Notes: generated by a model not told the origin, from the letters alone. A DNA stretch of 64,000 nt from Porphyromonas pogonae (GCF_036320655.1 NZ_CP143258.1:1302001-1366000); one strand, 5' to 3'; positions 46,458 to 55,891 are shown, counted from the first letter of the stretch. Translations and numbers: made by a program.

Positions 46458-47468
46458 ATGGAACAAATTAATCAAACTACAGTGGATAAACGCTACGATT
46501 TTATTTATCTGTACGAAGTAACAGATGGTAATCCAAATGGTGATCCCGATGCAAGTAACACTCCTCGCATAGATCCCGAAACAGGACAAGGCCTTGTATC
46601 GGATGTTTGTCTCAAGCGTAAAGTACGAAATTACGTTTCTGTAAAAAAGGGTCTAAATGAACCTGGCTATAGGAATTTCATACAGGAAAAGGCTGTTTTA
46701 AACAGGCTTATCACAGAAGGCTTTGATAAGGCTAATCCTAATCAAGATAAATCAACACAAGACGACAAGAAAGACAAACAGTTAAAAAAGGTAAAAGAAG
46801 AGAATGCTCGTAAAGTAATGTGTCAAGACTACTATGATATACGCACTTTTGGAGCTGTGATGACAACAGGGAAAAAAGAAACTGTTGATAGTGATGAAGA
46901 TAACAAAGTGAAAACGAAAAGCAAAACAGGCGAGAAGGGCAAAGCTGAAAAAACAGCAGGTCAAGTGCGAGGGCCTGTACAGCTTACATTTTCCAGATCT
47001 ATTGATCCAATATTTTCAAATGAACATACCATCACTCGTATGGCTGTTACAAGCGAAAAAGATGAGGAAAAAGAACAGACAATGGGGCGAAAGTCTACAG
47101 TTTCATACGGACTATACTTGTGTAGAGGTTTTATTACTCCTCATTTCGCTGAAGACACAGGCTTCACACAGTCCGATCTAGATTTGTTTTGGGAAGCTCT
47201 CATAAACATGTTCGAGATAGACCACTCTGCTGCACGAGGACTTATGTCTGCTCGTCGTCTCATTGTTTTTGAGCATGATTCGAAACTTGGCAATGCTCCC
47301 GCCTTCGAGCTCTTTGATCGCATCAATGTGAATCTTGTGAATCAGGAAAAACCTGCAAGGCGATTCGATGATTATCAGATTACGATTAACGACAAGAATT
47401 TGCCTAAAGGCATAAAAGTTTATGACTTGATTACGGGGTGGAGTAATGATAATGAGAGTAAACAATAA
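46458..47468 (+). CDS. cas7c: type I-C Cascade backbone subunit Cas7c
   Basis: Cas7c (Csd2) coats the crRNA as the repeated backbone of Cascade. The family is recognised by YEVTDGNPNGDPDASNTPRIDPETGQGLVSDVCLKRKVRNYV, YDIRTFGAVMTTG, AGQVRGPVQLTFSRSIDPI, TVSYGLYLCRGFITP and DHSAARGLMSARRLIVFEH. At 336 residues it is longer than the usual ~290. The extra length lies in two Lys/Asp/Glu-rich stretches, residues ~91-117 and ~139-166, the second placed exactly between the conserved MTTG and AGQVRGP. The insertions are probably surface loops on each backbone copy. Confidence 0.94.
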   Translation: MEQINQTTVDKRYDFIYLYEVTDGNPNGDPDASNTPRIDPETGQGLVSDVCLKRKVRNYVSVKKGLNEPGYRNFIQEKAVLNRLITEGFDKANPNQDKSTQDDKKDKQLKKVKEENARKVMCQDYYDIRTFGAVMTTGKKETVDSDEDNKVKTKSKTGEKGKAEKTAGQVRGPVQLTFSRSIDPIFSNEHTITRMAVTSEKDEEKEQTMGRKSTVSYGLYLCRGFITPHFAEDTGFTQSDLDLFWEALINMFEIDHSAARGLMSARRLIVFEHDSKLGNAPAFELFDRINVNLVNQEKPARRFDDYQITINDKNLPKGIKVYDLITGWSNDNESKQ

Positions 47469-47494
47469 ACTCTAAATGGTAATATTCAGATAAA

Positions 47495-48124
47495 ATGTTC
47501 GAGGATGAGCAGTTATTGATGATTTCAGGCATTCAGCATTATGCTTTCTGTCCCACACAGTGGTGTTTGGTTTATCTCGACCAGTTTTGGCAAGATAACG
47601 AGCTTACTGTCGGTGGTCATTTGTTGCATAAGCATGTGGATAATCCCAAACTGCAACCTCTCGAGCAAGGTATACGACATATCCATTCCATGCATCTTGC
47701 TTCGTACACTATAGGAGTCTATGGCATTGCAGACATTGTAGCTTTCGAAAGTCATAGAGGAGGCATGCCTCTCTATCCTATAGAGTACAAGCATGGCAAA
47801 CCCAAAAGAGATAATGTCGATGCTGTGCAGTTATGTGCTCAGGCTATATGTCTTGAGGAAATGTATAACTGTGAGATTAAGTATGGATATATCTATTATG
47901 GTAAAACAAGACAACGCACCCAAATAGATATAAACACTTCTCTACGTAAAGAAACGTTATCTATCATAACAAAAATGCACACACTGATGAGTCAAAATGG
48001 AATAGTGAGGTCGACAAAGTCTAATAAGTGCAACAAGTGTTCGCTCCAAGATATTTGCATGCCACTTTCAGAGCATACAACATCGGCTCAAGAATATTTA
48101 AGAGTACAAGGTTTTGAATTATGA
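47495..48124 (+). CDS. cas4: Cas4 nuclease (spacer acquisition)
   Basis: Cas4 is a RecB-type Fe-S nuclease that works with Cas1-Cas2 to select and trim prespacers with the right PAM and orientation. The 209 residues show the N-terminal Cys (YAFCPTQWCLVYLDQ), the nuclease motifs GIADIVAF and YPIEYKHGKPKRDNVDAVQLCAQAICLEEM, and the C-terminal Cys cluster CNKCSLQDIC that completes the 4Fe-4S site. It overlaps cas1 by 4 bp. Presence of Cas4 predicts PAM-filtered acquisition with consistent spacer orientation. Confidence 0.94.
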   Translation: MFEDEQLLMISGIQHYAFCPTQWCLVYLDQFWQDNELTVGGHLLHKHVDNPKLQPLEQGIRHIHSMHLASYTIGVYGIADIVAFESHRGGMPLYPIEYKHGKPKRDNVDAVQLCAQAICLEEMYNCEIKYGYIYYGKTRQRTQIDINTSLRKETLSIITKMHTLMSQNGIVRSTKSNKCNKCSLQDICMPLSEHTTSAQEYLRVQGFEL

Positions 48125-49149
48125 GATTACTACTAAACACGCTATATATAAATACGCCTAATGCTTATTTAAATAAAGATGGCGAGAACTTAGTCGTCAA
48201 GGTCGAGCAAGCAGAGGTATTTCGTATACCCATTCACAACCTCGAAGAAGTAGTTATGTTTTCATACATGGGTGCATCTTTAGGAGCCATACACCTCTGT
48301 AATGAACACAATGTACATCTTGCTTTTCATAAACCTAATGGTGAGTATATAGGCTCTGTGGAAGGGCCAGTAAAAGGTAATGTTATTCTACGCAATAGTC
48401 AGTTTAGAGTTGCTGATGATGAATTGATAGCTGCTCATATTGCCAAGATAATAGTCGCTGGTAAAATCAAAAATCAACGTGCAGTCCTTCATCGTTTTCA
48501 GCGTGATTATAAAGATAGAGTCTCCGATCCAGATCGATTTCAATACATACTCGATCTCATGGCGAGCTACATGACACAAGCTTTGTCGTGTAAGGATCGC
48601 AAACAGTTGTTAGGAATCGAAGGGAACGCAGCCAAATTATACTTTGAAGCATTACCCAACCTCTGCCTCAATATAGACTTTGCATTCCAAGGTAGATCTA
48701 AAAGGCCACCTAAAGACCCGTTTAACGCTTTATTGTCTTTTTTCTATTCACTCCTTACTCATAGCATTAAACATGCTCTTATGTCTGCAGGACTGGACCC
48801 ATATGTTGGTTTTTATCATGTAAATAGACCTGGCAGAGTTGGCTTAGCATTAGATCTCATAGAAGAACTTAGACCTTACCTTGTAGACCGCTTTGTACTA
48901 TCATTGATCAATAACCGTATGATAAAATTAAATGACTTCATTCGCCAACAAGATAAGGCCGTTTTGCTTACAGACGAAGCACGGCGTAAAGTCATTCAGA
49001 CGTGGCAACAACGTAAAAAAGAAGAATTAATTCACCCTTATATCAAGGAGCGAATACCATTAGGTCTTTTACCACATGTACAAGCAAGATTATTAGCTAA
49101 TTACATTAGAGGAGTATTAGATGATTATCCTGTATTTATAATGCCTTGA
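48121..49149 (+). CDS. cas1: Cas1 integrase (type I-C)
   Basis: Cas1 integrates new spacers at the leader end together with Cas2. The 342 residues contain the metal-binding Glu in LGIEGNAAKLYFEALP, the His in GFYHVNRPGRVGLALDLIEELRPYLVDRFVL, and the Asp/Glu region after it, all in the family order. The N-terminus MRLLLNTLYINTPNAYLNKDGENLVV is typical of the I-C branch. It overlaps cas4 upstream and runs up to the cas2 start. The many spacers and their strict 33-37 bp lengths show that the machinery has been active. Confidence 0.95.
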   Translation: MRLLLNTLYINTPNAYLNKDGENLVVKVEQAEVFRIPIHNLEEVVMFSYMGASLGAIHLCNEHNVHLAFHKPNGEYIGSVEGPVKGNVILRNSQFRVADDELIAAHIAKIIVAGKIKNQRAVLHRFQRDYKDRVSDPDRFQYILDLMASYMTQALSCKDRKQLLGIEGNAAKLYFEALPNLCLNIDFAFQGRSKRPPKDPFNALLSFFYSLLTHSIKHALMSAGLDPYVGFYHVNRPGRVGLALDLIEELRPYLVDRFVLSLINNRMIKLNDFIRQQDKAVLLTDEARRKVIQTWQQRKKEELIHPYIKERIPLGLLPHVQARLLANYIRGVLDDYPVFIMP

Positions 49150-49154
49150 AGCTT

Positions 49155-49442
49155 ATGTATGTATTAGTCGCTTATGATGTAGCGTTTTCAGAGGACGGAC
49201 AGAAGAGATTGCGCAAAGTAGCAAAAGTCTGTCAAAACTATGGACATCGTGTTCAGAACTCACTTTTTGAATGTCTACTTGAGCCTGCTCAGTTTCTTCT
49301 TATGAAAAACGACATCCAAAATATTATTGATCCATCTTTAGATTCTGTTCGTTTCTATCATCTGCCTAATAATTATAAACAGAGGATTGAGTCTTTGGGA
49401 AAGAGTAATTCTCTCGATTTTACAGGAGACTTAATAATCTAA
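49155..49442 (+). CDS. cas2: Cas2 (type I-C)
   Basis: Cas2 forms the central dimer of the Cas1-Cas2 integration complex. I start at the ATG at 49155 because MYVLVAYDVAFSEDGQKRLRKVAKVCQNYGHRVQNSLFECLL is the family N-terminus; a TTG at 49146 would overlap the cas1 stop and add three residues. The 95 residues keep the ferredoxin-like pattern and the ending FTGDLII. It is the last gene of the cas operon; the CRISPR leader follows directly. Confidence 0.93.
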   Translation: MYVLVAYDVAFSEDGQKRLRKVAKVCQNYGHRVQNSLFECLLEPAQFLLMKNDIQNIIDPSLDSVRFYHLPNNYKQRIESLGKSNSLDFTGDLII

Positions 49443-49614
49443 TAACCATCTGCGAACCATAGGCTACCTATAAAACGCTGTGTCTATCGCATGTATTGAT
49501 TATCAATAGATTATGATATTTAAATCTTTTATTTAAACTTAATTATTAAAAAAAATCTATCTTCGCATATCTAACCAATAAGAATACCTTGTGTAAAGCT
49601 TTTTAAAGACACCT
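49443..49614 (+). promoter_or_regulatory. CRISPR leader
   Basis: A 172-bp AT-rich, ORF-free stretch between cas2 and the first repeat, ending AAAGACACCT. By position it should contain the array promoter and the Cas1-Cas2 docking site. Spacer acquisition polarity therefore runs from 49615 rightwards, newest first. Confidence 0.8.
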
Positions 49615-52224
49615 GTCGCACCCTTTACGGGTGCGTGAATTGAAACATCGAGTGGCAGCAGCTCAAGATGAGAACAAAGAGGTCGCACCCTTTACGGGTG
49701 CGTGAATTGAAACTTGTATATGTACCTACACTCTGCACGCTGTTTTTCAGTCGCACCCTTTACGGGTGCGTGAATTGAAACTTAGAGACATCCTCACCGA
49801 ACGGCTCCGCAAAAGGTCGCACCCTTTACGGGTGCGTGAATTGAAACATCAGATACGGACGTGTAGTCCCTGAACAGCATCGTCGCACCCTTTACGGGTG
49901 CGTGAATTGAAACGCCGTGACAGACGTCTGAGTGATAAGAGCCACCTTGTCGCACCCTTTACGGGTGCGTGAATTGAAACTTATACGTGTTTGATATTAA
50001 TGTCAATAGATTAGTCGCACCCTTTACGGGTGCGTGAATTGAAACTCGGAGGGGACTACAACGAGATAAACACAATTAATGTCGCACCCTTTACGGGTGC
50101 GTGAATTGAAACCCTTAGAGGATGCTCAAGATAACGCAGCGGTAAGTCGCACCCTTTACGGGTGCGTGAATTGAAACTCCCTCCCCCTGAAGCCCCCCAC
50201 ACAAACCAGACTGTCGCACCCTTTACGGGTGCGTGAATTGAAACTCTATGTCTATACCATAAGCACCACACAAATCAAGTCGCACCCTTTACGGGTGCGT
50301 GAATTGAAACATTGCTTGCCGGATGTGCCTTGTTGTGCAACCTTGTCGCACCCTTTACGGGTGCGTGAATTGAAACGTCGTTGTTGTTACATGATTCTAT
50401 GTATATCTTAGTCGCACCCTTTACGGGTGCGTGAATTGAAACCGCCGTCTGCGTAATTCTGGACTCTGCAGTCTTAAGTCGCACCCTTTACGGGTGCGTG
50501 AATTGAAACTCTGTAGATGCTGCTCCTGTCCATCGACATGTTGGTCGCACCCTTTACGGGTGCGTGAATTGAAACCAACTAAGGTAGAAAAAAATAGTTT
50601 TGATAAACGTCGCACCCTTTACGGGTGCGTGAATTGAAACATATCTTGTGGCAAGACTACAACCGGTAGGCTTGGTCGCACCCTTTACGGGTGCGTGAAT
50701 TGAAACATTTTATAATTTGAGGGAAAGAACACCCTCAGGGTGTCGCACCCTTTACGGGTGCGTGAATTGAAACATTTTAAGGCTAATGTAGGTGGTAAAT
50801 GGGTGCGTCGCACCCTTTACGGGTGCGTGAATTGAAAGCGCGAATTCGAGCGACAGCGCTCGGTCTATCACGGTCGCACCCTTTACGGGTGCGTGAATTG
50901 AAACGCCGACATAACCACTAAGGTGGTACAATCTTGGGTGTCGCACCCTTTACGGGTGCGTGAATTGAAACACCACTCATGTGTTGCGAATTGGGCGCAC
51001 CTCGGAGTCGCACCCTTTACGTGTGCGTGAATTGAAACTACGCTTATTACAATAGGGCTTACATCTTTGCTCAAAGTCGCACCCTTTACGGGTGCGTGAA
51101 TTGAAACACGGACTCGGGGATCACAATACAGGTCAACGGCAAGTCGCACCCTTTACGGGTGCGTGAATTGAAACATTGCGTAATAATTATTACAGAAAAC
51201 AATATAAGTCGCACCCTTTACGGGTGCGTGAATTGAAACAGCAACTTCTGACCTAATCTCCGTGGCCGTCTGCGTCGCACCCTTTACGGGTGCGTGAATT
51301 GAAACACGGACTCGGGGATCACAATACAGGTCAACGGCAGTCGCACCCTTTACGGGTGCGTGAATTGAAACGCTGCAACAAATGGTGAACATGCTACTCG
51401 TATTACTGTCGCACCCTTTACGGGTGCGTGAATTGAAACAACTGGTAACTATAGAGGACGTATAAGCCAAACATGTCGCACCCTTTACGGGTGCGTGAAT
51501 TGAAACACGGACTCGGGGATCACAATACAGGTCAACGGCAGTCGCACCCTTTACGGGTGCGTGAATTGAAACGCTGCAACAAATGGTGAACATGCTACTC
51601 GTATTACTGTCGCACCCTTTACGGGTGCGTGAATTGAAACAACTGGTAACTATAGAGGACGTATAAGCCAAACATGTCGCACCCTTTACGGGTGCGTGAA
51701 TTGAAACATCAAGATCAATCAGTATAGTGCAGACCCGATGAGTCGCACCCTTTACGGGTGCGTGAATTGAAACTTGTAGTATGGTGTGGTGTACCCATCC
51801 CCTCGTAAGTCGCACCCTTTACGGGTGCGTGAATTGAAACATGGAAGTTGTAATCTTCTGCAAGACCTTCAACATCGTCGCACCCTTTACGGGTGCGTGA
51901 ATTGAAACATTGAATGGCAACAACTCAAGATGAGGACAAAGGTCGCACCCTTTACGGGTGCGTGAATTGAAACCTCGACAAGAAGATTAGAGCTAAGCAA
52001 GAAGAAGACGTCGCACCCTTTACGGGTGCGTGAATTGAAACGCCTCCGGCGATCTGAATGGCAGAGACTTCGAAGTCGCACCCTTTACGGGTGCGTGAAT
52101 TGAAACACCCCATACCTGATCGGTTACCTCGAATGTGATGGTCGCACCCTTTACGGGTGCGTGAATTGAAACAGCACCCGGCTCAAATATCAGTGAAGTC
52201 ATGTAGTGTCGCACCCTTTACGGG
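49615..52224 (+). CRISPR. type I-C CRISPR array, 39 intact repeats plus an interrupted 40th
   Basis: The 32-bp repeat starts GTCGCACCCTTTACGGGTGC and ends GTGAATTGAAAC. CGCACCC and GGGTGCG form a 7-bp stem around TTTAC, as expected for Cas5c processing. Repeats start at 49615, 49682, 49750 and so on to 52141, with 39 spacers of 33-37 bp. Repeat 19 (50807) ends in G instead of C and repeat 22 (51007) has T in the loop-side GGG. Spacers 26-28 and 29-31 are an exact tandem block duplication, and spacer 23 is nearly identical to 26/29. Repeat 40 (52208) is cut by an IS at 52225/52226. Confidence 0.98.
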
Positions 52225-52225
52225 A

Positions 52226-53755
52226 CTAATCTTTATACACATCTTTTAATTTTTTTGTTTCATGAAAGATAGTACAGTGAGGTGCTCATGGAAAACCTTT
52301 AGACCTTTGCACATGGTATTATATCCTGGAGGTCCGCCAGATTTTACATAAGCTTTCCATGATCCCAGTCGGGCTATTATCCACGAAGCCCAAGCTAACG
52401 AATCTTCCCGAAAAGGATTATTCCCATCTTTTGATCGAGGAGACTCTTTATGTAGCATTTCCATCTCTAGATGCAGCATCTCGCACTCTTCCTCTGTAAA
52501 GAGTCGATTACATGAAACGCTCTCATTGGCAGTGTCATATTTTTTCTTTAGAGTCATACACTTTAGCACAACATAGAACCCCATTGCCATAAGCTTTTTC
52601 ATCGCCATACCGTTTTCTAATTGGGCAGAGGTAATACCCAAGCCTTTGGTTTTCATTAATCTAAAGACTTCTTCGATATGCCATCGATACTTGTACCACT
52701 GTATAATCCGGAGTGCATCTTCCTTACTCTTTACTTCGTGCGAGGTGAGCAAACGCCATTCGATAGGCTTTTCACCCTCGGGAACGCTACCGGCATCTTC
52801 TCTGACATGAACGTAGTGGCAGCTAATACTCTTTGAAACATCGTCTTTACCATTACCTGTGTTGCCGAAAGTGACTGGTGCATATTTGACGTCGAACAAC
52901 GCCTTGCGAGGTTTACGCCCATTTTGCCTAGTGATCTGGGATGTGCAACTGAAACTAACCGGTTGTTTATCCAACCATTCGATGATACGTTCTTTTTTAG
53001 ATTTTGAATCTCCCTCGAGAAGCCGATTGTGAATGGAGCGAATCAGAAAATCACATCCTTCTTCCAACGTCTTACTCATGACGGTGTAGATATCATTCTC
53101 ACGATCACCCACCATGGTTTTACGTAAATTTTCTGGCAAATTCGCGTTTGCCATTTTAGCCGATGCAGCCCAACGAGACGATTCTTTCTCATTAAATCCA
53201 AGTTTTTTACGCAGCTGTTTCTTCTGGCGTGCGTCTTTGCGATCTCTGTTATACAACTCAATCGAACTATAACCCATAGGGGTTTCTGTCTCAGGGTCAA
53301 AGAGCAAGCAAGGATGAGCAAAGATGCTGTACTCCGAACTCTTGTTGGTTCCATACCCATAATCTTCGTCATTAGGGTTTAATCTGCCACTGATATTATC
53401 AAAAGTAAACTCTGTAGTATCCTGAATGCAAAGCACATGCTTAAGATCTTTGCAACATTGTGCGCTATTTGCGGTAACGCAGTCCAAAAACTGATCCATT
53501 TTCCATCTTTTATTATTTAGGAGTCGATAAGCCCCCTGCCTTTCTGCATGATTCTTAAAACAACTGTTCATGACCCCGTCCACACGACGTGTCATTGCTG
53601 CCAAGACGAAATATAATCGCTTAGCGATACGTGCATCTTTTATGACGCCTGAAAATGTTAAGTTACATATATAAAGATACGAAAAAACAACGAGGATACA
53701 ATGCAAGAAATTGAATAAAAGTATGTTAAATCGTTGAGATATGTGTATAGATTAG
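52226..53755 (-). mobile_element. IS4-family (Tn5/IS50-like) element inserted in a CRISPR repeat
   Basis: 1530 bp. The ends begin CTAATCT and share ATACACAT with a small offset. A perfect 9-bp target duplication TTTACGGGA lies at 52217-52225 and 53756-53764; nine bp is the size made by Tn5-type transposases. The target was the distal repeat 40 of the array. The transposase is intact. Confidence 0.92.
52246..53706 (-). CDS. IS4-family transposase (Tn5-like)
   Basis: A 486-residue DDE transposase matching the Tn5 transposase layout. AKRLYFVLAAMTRR and AYRLLNN are in the N-terminal domain. The first catalytic Asp is in CIQDTTEF, the second in GDREND, and the Glu in RWHIEEVFRLMKTKG (the YREK region). 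The C-terminal IIARLGSWKAYVKSGGPPGYNTMCKGLKVFHEHL corresponds to the Tn5 C-terminus. The ORF fills the element and is uninterrupted, so the insertion may be recent and the element active. Confidence 0.93.
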   Translation of the reverse strand: MHCILVVFSYLYICNLTFSGVIKDARIAKRLYFVLAAMTRRVDGVMNSCFKNHAERQGAYRLLNNKRWKMDQFLDCVTANSAQCCKDLKHVLCIQDTTEFTFDNISGRLNPNDEDYGYGTNKSSEYSIFAHPCLLFDPETETPMGYSSIELYNRDRKDARQKKQLRKKLGFNEKESSRWAASAKMANANLPENLRKTMVGDRENDIYTVMSKTLEEGCDFLIRSIHNRLLEGDSKSKKERIIEWLDKQPVSFSCTSQITRQNGRKPRKALFDVKYAPVTFGNTGNGKDDVSKSISCHYVHVREDAGSVPEGEKPIEWRLLTSHEVKSKEDALRIIQWYKYRWHIEEVFRLMKTKGLGITSAQLENGMAMKKLMAMGFYVVLKCMTLKKKYDTANESVSCNRLFTEEECEMLHLEMEMLHKESPRSKDGNNPFREDSLAWASWIIARLGSWKAYVKSGGPPGYNTMCKGLKVFHEHLTVLSFMKQKN

Positions 53756-53970
53756 TTTACGGGAGGGGGAATTGAAATAGTTTTTAATTATTGTTTGTAA
53801 AATTTGTGTGCTGTTGACCCTCTATCGGTAAATTGAGATTCGTATAAAAAGAGAATATTTCCTATATTTGGAGTCGCAGCTCCTACGGGTGCGTGAATTG
53901 AAACATGGGGTCTTATTGCTTTTCCTCAATACTGCTAAGTCGCACCCTTTAGGGGTGCGTGAATTGAAAC
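53756..53970 (+). CRISPR. distal (trailer-end) degenerate CRISPR remnant
   Basis: Right of the IS lies the second half of repeat 40 (53756-53778). It is degenerate: GGGAGGGGGAATTGAAAT where the consensus has GGGTGCGTGAATTGAAAC. After 94 bp without a repeat come two more, 53873-53904 (altered in the 5' stem arm) and 53939-53970 (one base changed in the loop), enclosing a 34-bp spacer. Decay at the end away from the leader is usual for old array ends. Confidence 0.9.
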
Positions 53971-54019
53971 TAACCCTTTCGACTGGATTCCATTTATTGC
54001 TGTTGAGTAAAGTCCTGTG

Positions 54020-54112
54020 ATCTATACACTAAGTTCGGGATAGTGTATAGATTGTGATAATAAGAAAGTGAAAGACTTACTTCTCGTTGAAGTCAATCTT
54101 TCACTTTCTTAT
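54020..54112. other. two adjacent perfect hairpins without a gene
   Basis: Hairpin 1 is 12 bp perfect (ATCTATACACTA with its complement, 9-nt loop, 54020-54052). Hairpin 2 has a 15-bp perfect core (TAAGAAAGTGAAAGA with its complement) and further pairs on both sides (54056-54112). ATCTATACAC also occurs at the right end of the nearby IS4-type element, so this may be an IS remnant. No ORF is associated. Confidence 0.5.
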
Positions 54113-54192
54113 CATGTATCTGGAAAAACAAAAAGCTAAGACATGGGCATATATATGTTTTACCTAGGTGTTGGGTCATACATTAGAATTTA

Positions 54193-54533
54193 TTAGTGTT
54201 CGCTAAACTTGATTTACGTACTTCTAACTTACAGACAAATTAGGCTTTTTTGATTTTTGAACAATCCTCCCTAAGGCGTTTCGGTCTCTTTTCAGCGCTC
54301 TGTTTTGCCTATTGGGGGAAGAAATAAGACCCTCTACTCCTTTGTTGATCGGCTGTCTGACAAAATATCCTTGAAATCTGGCCCATAAAAGCGCTCAAAC
54401 GAAGCTAAACACGTCTATTGATAATCATATAGCTATTATCCTTCATAAAAAAGGAGATAAATGATCCCAAAACATGGCTGTCCGATTAATATTTCGAGGA
54501 TTGCAGGACAGAAAAACTTTTAGCGGACACTAA
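54193..54533. mobile_element. putative second MITE or internally deleted IS
   Basis: A 341-bp segment bounded by TTAGTGTTCGCTAAA and the complement of TTAGTGTCCGCTAAA (14 of 15 match). No coding capacity. ATTAGAATT occurs on both outer flanks, but I could not define a clean target duplication. Confidence 0.5.
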
Positions 54534-54927
54534 TAATTAGAATTAGGTGATAGATCAGAAATCAGTAGTTTGAGCACTCTCATAGTTTAAAGAGCGTAAA
54601 AGCTTTTGATCAGGAAGCAGGATTTATCATATCTCATGACCAAAGACTTCTGTTTGATAAAGGGGTGTTACTATATCAATCTTTTAGAGTTGGACCTTGG
54701 TTTGCATAATAGAAGTAATCCGATTTAGGGCCAATAACTTTAATTCCATTGTAGCGGGATCGCGGGAGATCTACAAGTTCAGGGAAACTATCGAGATACT
54801 CTAAAACACAACTTCCCTTTGCACCTCTTTTTCTTCTATGCAACAGTGTCAATGCTATTAAAATACACGGGTAAGTATTACTTAAAGCTCTTCTCTTGTG
54901 TAGTCGACTGAGTCCAATGTTCAAAAA
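54534..54927. other. gene-free stretch
   Basis: A minus-strand frame of about 100 codons (54987-54676) partly overlaps MITE F and resembles nothing I know. I do not support it as a gene; nothing else was seen. Confidence 0.5.
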
Positions 54928-55114
54928 GAGACTGTTGCAAAAGTCAACAGTCTTGTGGATTTTGGAGGCAAAGCCGACAAAAGACACTTTGACCGGGCAG
55001 AGAGGGTAAAGTGCAAGGCGCTAAGAGTGAGTGCACAGGGAGTTTACTTCAGGTAAATGACCAAGCGCGAATCTCGCAAGCAACGAAGCAATTTGCCTGC
55101 TATGCAACGGTCTC
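54928..55114 (-). mobile_element. 187-bp MITE family, copy F
   Basis: Reverse-oriented copy, CAAATTGC sub-type. Flanks are AAAAA on the left and AAAAT on the right, so the 5-bp duplication is imperfect (4 of 5), the only such case among seven. Confidence 0.88.
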
Positions 55115-55407
55115 AAAATACATCGCTCTTTTTCTCAGAATGTAGACTTTTGCTTATCAAACTCAAGTATTATATTCATTTCATTCTTTTTTGAAAACCT
55201 AAGTTAAAATAAACAAAGTGATATTTTTTAGATGAATTATAGATTGTGTGTGAAAAGTGATTATGTTTTATATTTGTTTATTATTCTGTCTATATGTCTT
55301 TGTTGTTGTGTTTATTCTGTCGGAATGATAATTCTGATGGATGATTGGTCTTTATTCCTAAGGTTGAATTAGCTCTATATATTTTTGTAGCTACACTCTG
55401 AATCTTT

Positions 55408-55517
55408 CTTAGTTACGTTACTGTTTTTTCTTAACTAACAAACTCCAAACCCTTAGTTAAAAAACTAAACTGTCTTAGTTAATAAACCAATGTGTTTTAG
55501 TTATAAGACAGCCCTAA
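55408..55517. repeat. 22-bp periodic degenerate repeat array, locus 3
   Basis: Five 22-bp units begin at 55408, 55430, 55452, 55474 and 55496. Each starts CTTAGTTA or a close variant (CTTAACTA, TTTAGTTA), followed by a divergent second half. The rest of 55115-55891 shows no ORF. Confidence 0.72.
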
Positions 55518-55536
55518 TGTAACTATACGTATGCGC

Positions 55537-55592
55537 CAAACAAAAAGATCCGCAAATAGGGTATAAACGCCTATTTGCGGATCTTTTGTTTG
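55537..55592. terminator. orphan bidirectional terminator
   Basis: A stem of about 23 bp (core GATCCGCAAATAGG with its complement; one bulged A) and 9-nt loop, with T runs on both strands. It lies 20 bp after the 22-bp repeat array, with no gene on either side. Confidence 0.8.
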
Positions 55593-55891
55593 TTTTGTAT
55601 ATTGTTACTTACAATCTTACATTTTGATATTTTTCTTTAGAGTTTTAAATATGACTATATGTAAGATTGGAATGCTTCACAAGCGTATATCGATATAGTA
55701 CGAATGAGTATCTATTTTCATTTGATTCTATAATAGCATTTATTCTCGTTTTCATTTCTTAATCTTTATAAATGTGTTGTAGCCTGTATATTGATTCTGT
55801 GTAATTGGTATGTATAGTAAATAAATATATCAACAAATATACAACATGCTACCCCCCTTTGTCAAGAGGTGGAGCAAATATTTTATATAAT

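Noticed and set aside
50056-52214. Many minus-strand ORFs with repeated phrases such as SIHAPVKGAT and FNSRTRKGCD across the array.
   Set aside because: They are translations of the CRISPR repeat in different frames; unit spacing follows repeats and spacers, and there is no independent coding evidence.
49443-53872. A possible second CRISPR leader in the 94 bp before the distal repeats (53779-53872).
   Set aside because: No resemblance to the true leader at 49443-49614 by eye, and only one spacer follows; simple decay of the array end is more likely.
54676-54987. A 103-codon minus-strand ORF in the gene desert.
   Set aside because: Its N-terminal part lies inside MITE F and the remainder has no recognisable motif; probably chance.
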